64,000 nucleotides of DNA from Puffinus mauretanicus (taxonomy: Eukaryota; Chordata; Aves; Procellariiformes; Procellariidae), in the NCBI GenBank assembly GCA_023333565.1, contig JAJKFH010003256.1:980277-1044276 (forward strand), written 5' to 3'. Positions 62,641-64,000 of the stretch are shown here, piece by piece. The first letter of the stretch is position 1. Each line of letters opens with the position of its first letter. Both the position numbers and the translations under genes were made by a program. The notes beneath the pieces were generated by a model. That model did not search any database, was not told the DNA's origin, and worked only from the letters and a program-made list of their open reading frames with translations.

Positions 62641-64000
62641 TGAGGGTCATTTCCTGGGGCAGAAGTGGGGAGGGGGGACAGCTATGGCCCAAGAGGGAAC
62701 CAACTTGAATTTTGGGTGACAGGCTGTGGGGTTCTGGGCAGTTTTGCCGCAGAGAAGAGGCCGGCTACGCGTGGGGGTCCCGGGCGAAAGGCGCTTGTGC
62801 AAGCCCAGCTCGCTGCCGCTGCGGTCGAGCAGAAACGGAGCCTTTGGGGTCTGAGCCCCACATCCCGCTCTCGAGCGCTGGCTGCGGCCCTGGGCCGGCT
62901 CACGGAAACGGTCGGTGGTGTCCTCATCCCGCGGGCTGCGCAGGGCTGTCCCTTCGCCGTCCCCGTCCCAGGGCCTCCCTTCCGCCAGCGCGGTGACCGG
63001 TGCTCCGGCAGTCCTGCCGGGTCCCGGCTGAGGCACCGAATCCCCACCAGCGCCGCCCGTTCCCGTTCTGGTGTCAACGGTGAAAGCATGGCGGGGGCGG
63101 GGGGTCTCTCCCGGCTGGACCCGGAGACACTCAATGGCACACGCATCCGACCCGGCGTCGCTGGGGGAACCACCTTCCGCATGGGTTTATTTCTATTATT
63201 TTTCACCTCCACCCGGCCGCCGCTCTGCAGGACCGCGGTTTGTTGGCGGCAGCAGCGTGGCGAGGGCCGGTCGCTAATCGCCTTCTCCAGAGGCGAAGCC
63301 GTAATGAGGGATCCGGGGGCGCAGAGCGAGCGCTTGGGTGATCAGAGCGCAACTGCAGCGGGGAAAAAGAGGCGCTTTCTGGCCTCGCAGACCCAAATGG
63401 TTTAAGCGAGCTCCGATGGCTTCAGGGGGTGCCGTATTGCAGGCACGGCGCATCCAAAATAACCGCGTTTGGACTCGGCAGACGCAGCGTGGCGCGGGGG
63501 CACAGCGGCCGCGCTGGCCTTCCTCCGGGCAAACCCCTGCGAGCGGGCTGTGGAACGAGACGGGAAGGGAGAGCGGGAAGGGCTCCGGACGCGGGAGCAG
63601 CGCGGGGCAGGATTCCCTCCCCTCGAGGTGGGGGTTACCAAAAGGCTCGGTGCACCCCGCGGAGCCGCCGTGCCCCCCTCAGCGTGAGCCGCTGGTCCCG
63701 TGGGCCATAAAGCTGAGGTCATGGCCACCGCCGCGGCCTGGCCTGGCCCCCAGCTGCCTCCCCCCTCCCCGCCATCAGCCGTTTGTGGTGGGGCCACGTT
63801 CACTTCTCCTGCCCAACCGCCCCAGGGACCCCCAGGGACCCCAAACCCACAGGCAGCGCCGCAGCCTCTCCTGTGCGGGGACGTGGGGACGTGGGGACAC
63901 GGGAACAGGTCCCTGCAGGGGCAGATGGGGACGGGGGTCTCCATTCTTCCACAGCCCTGCCGCTGCCCCTGCCCCGTCACATCTCCTGCAGTGCCGCCCC
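62641..64000. other. GC- and CpG-rich region downstream of RPTOR
   Basis: Composition changes sharply after the poly-A cluster to dense G, C and CpG. It could be the CpG island of the next gene's promoter; CHMP6 follows RPTOR in human, but no CHMP6 start is visible here. Long frames on both strands (up to 246 codons) are expected in such GC-rich DNA and resemble no family I know. A repeated decamer CCCAGGGACC (63821-63840) and a G-quadruplex motif (63877-63903) are present. Confidence 0.55.
63877..63903 (+). other. G-quadruplex motif in a GGGGACGT tandem
   Basis: Four G runs (4, 4, 4 and 3) are separated by loops of exactly four bases (ACGT, ACGT, ACAC). The pattern arises from a short tandem duplication. 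Confidence 0.7.

Noticed and set aside
62665..63405. 246-codon frame and antisense frames downstream of RPTOR
   Set aside because: Open on several frames at once in very GC-rich DNA, with no recognisable domain; best explained by composition.
1..64000. Searched for tRNA, rRNA, CRISPR, bacterial operon or viral features
   Set aside because: The window is a vertebrate gene with long introns; none of these was seen.

Overview
This window carries the 3' part of one vertebrate protein-coding gene on the + strand: RPTOR (Raptor), the substrate-recruiting scaffold subunit of mTOR complex 1. Twenty-one coding exons lie between 4679 and 60153. They join at GT-AG boundaries in matching phase into 832 codons plus a stop. 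The joined protein starts at the equivalent of human residue 504 and ends at 1335, colinear with human Raptor as I remember it and without a net insertion or deletion. The first 503 residues (the caspase-like N-terminal domain and the start of the HEAT/armadillo solenoid) lie upstream of the window. All residue numbers below use human Raptor numbering, recalled from memory.

Organism: most likely a bird, or at least a sauropsid. The protein is very close to mammalian Raptor but has non-mammalian substitutions. The introns are compact for this gene, and I see no Alu or L1 sequence. The only mobile element I recognise is an old CR1-type LINE tail. GC content is uneven, with CpG-rich blocks. The species itself cannot be read from the sequence.

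Layout: 1-4678 is intron. 4679-11962 holds seven exons for the end of the solenoid and the start of the regulatory linker, including the AMPK-site segments around S722 and S792. 11963-24649 is two long introns separated by one exon. 24650-27899 holds the linker exons with the S863 site and the segment reported to contact the Rag GTPases. 27900-36286 is an 8.4 kb intron. 36287-60153 holds the exons of the C-terminal WD40 propeller, interrupted by a 10.7 kb intron (40828-51566). After the stop comes a probable 3' UTR of about 2.5 kb ending at a cluster of AATAAA signals near 62.6 kb, then a GC- and CpG-rich stretch to the end of the window.

The most interesting observation is a 48-nt, phase-matched, stop-free candidate cassette exon at 44862-44909 inside the 10.7 kb intron. 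It would add 16 residues, including an Arg-Arg-Val-Ser motif, into the propeller at the equivalent of Gly1124. Others are Asn in place of the human Thr908 phosphosite, a weak splice donor on the last intron whose retention would replace the C-terminus, a Pumilio-type element just after the stop, a CR1 remnant, and a diverged intronic duplication. I found no second protein-coding gene, RNA gene, CRISPR array or intact mobile element.
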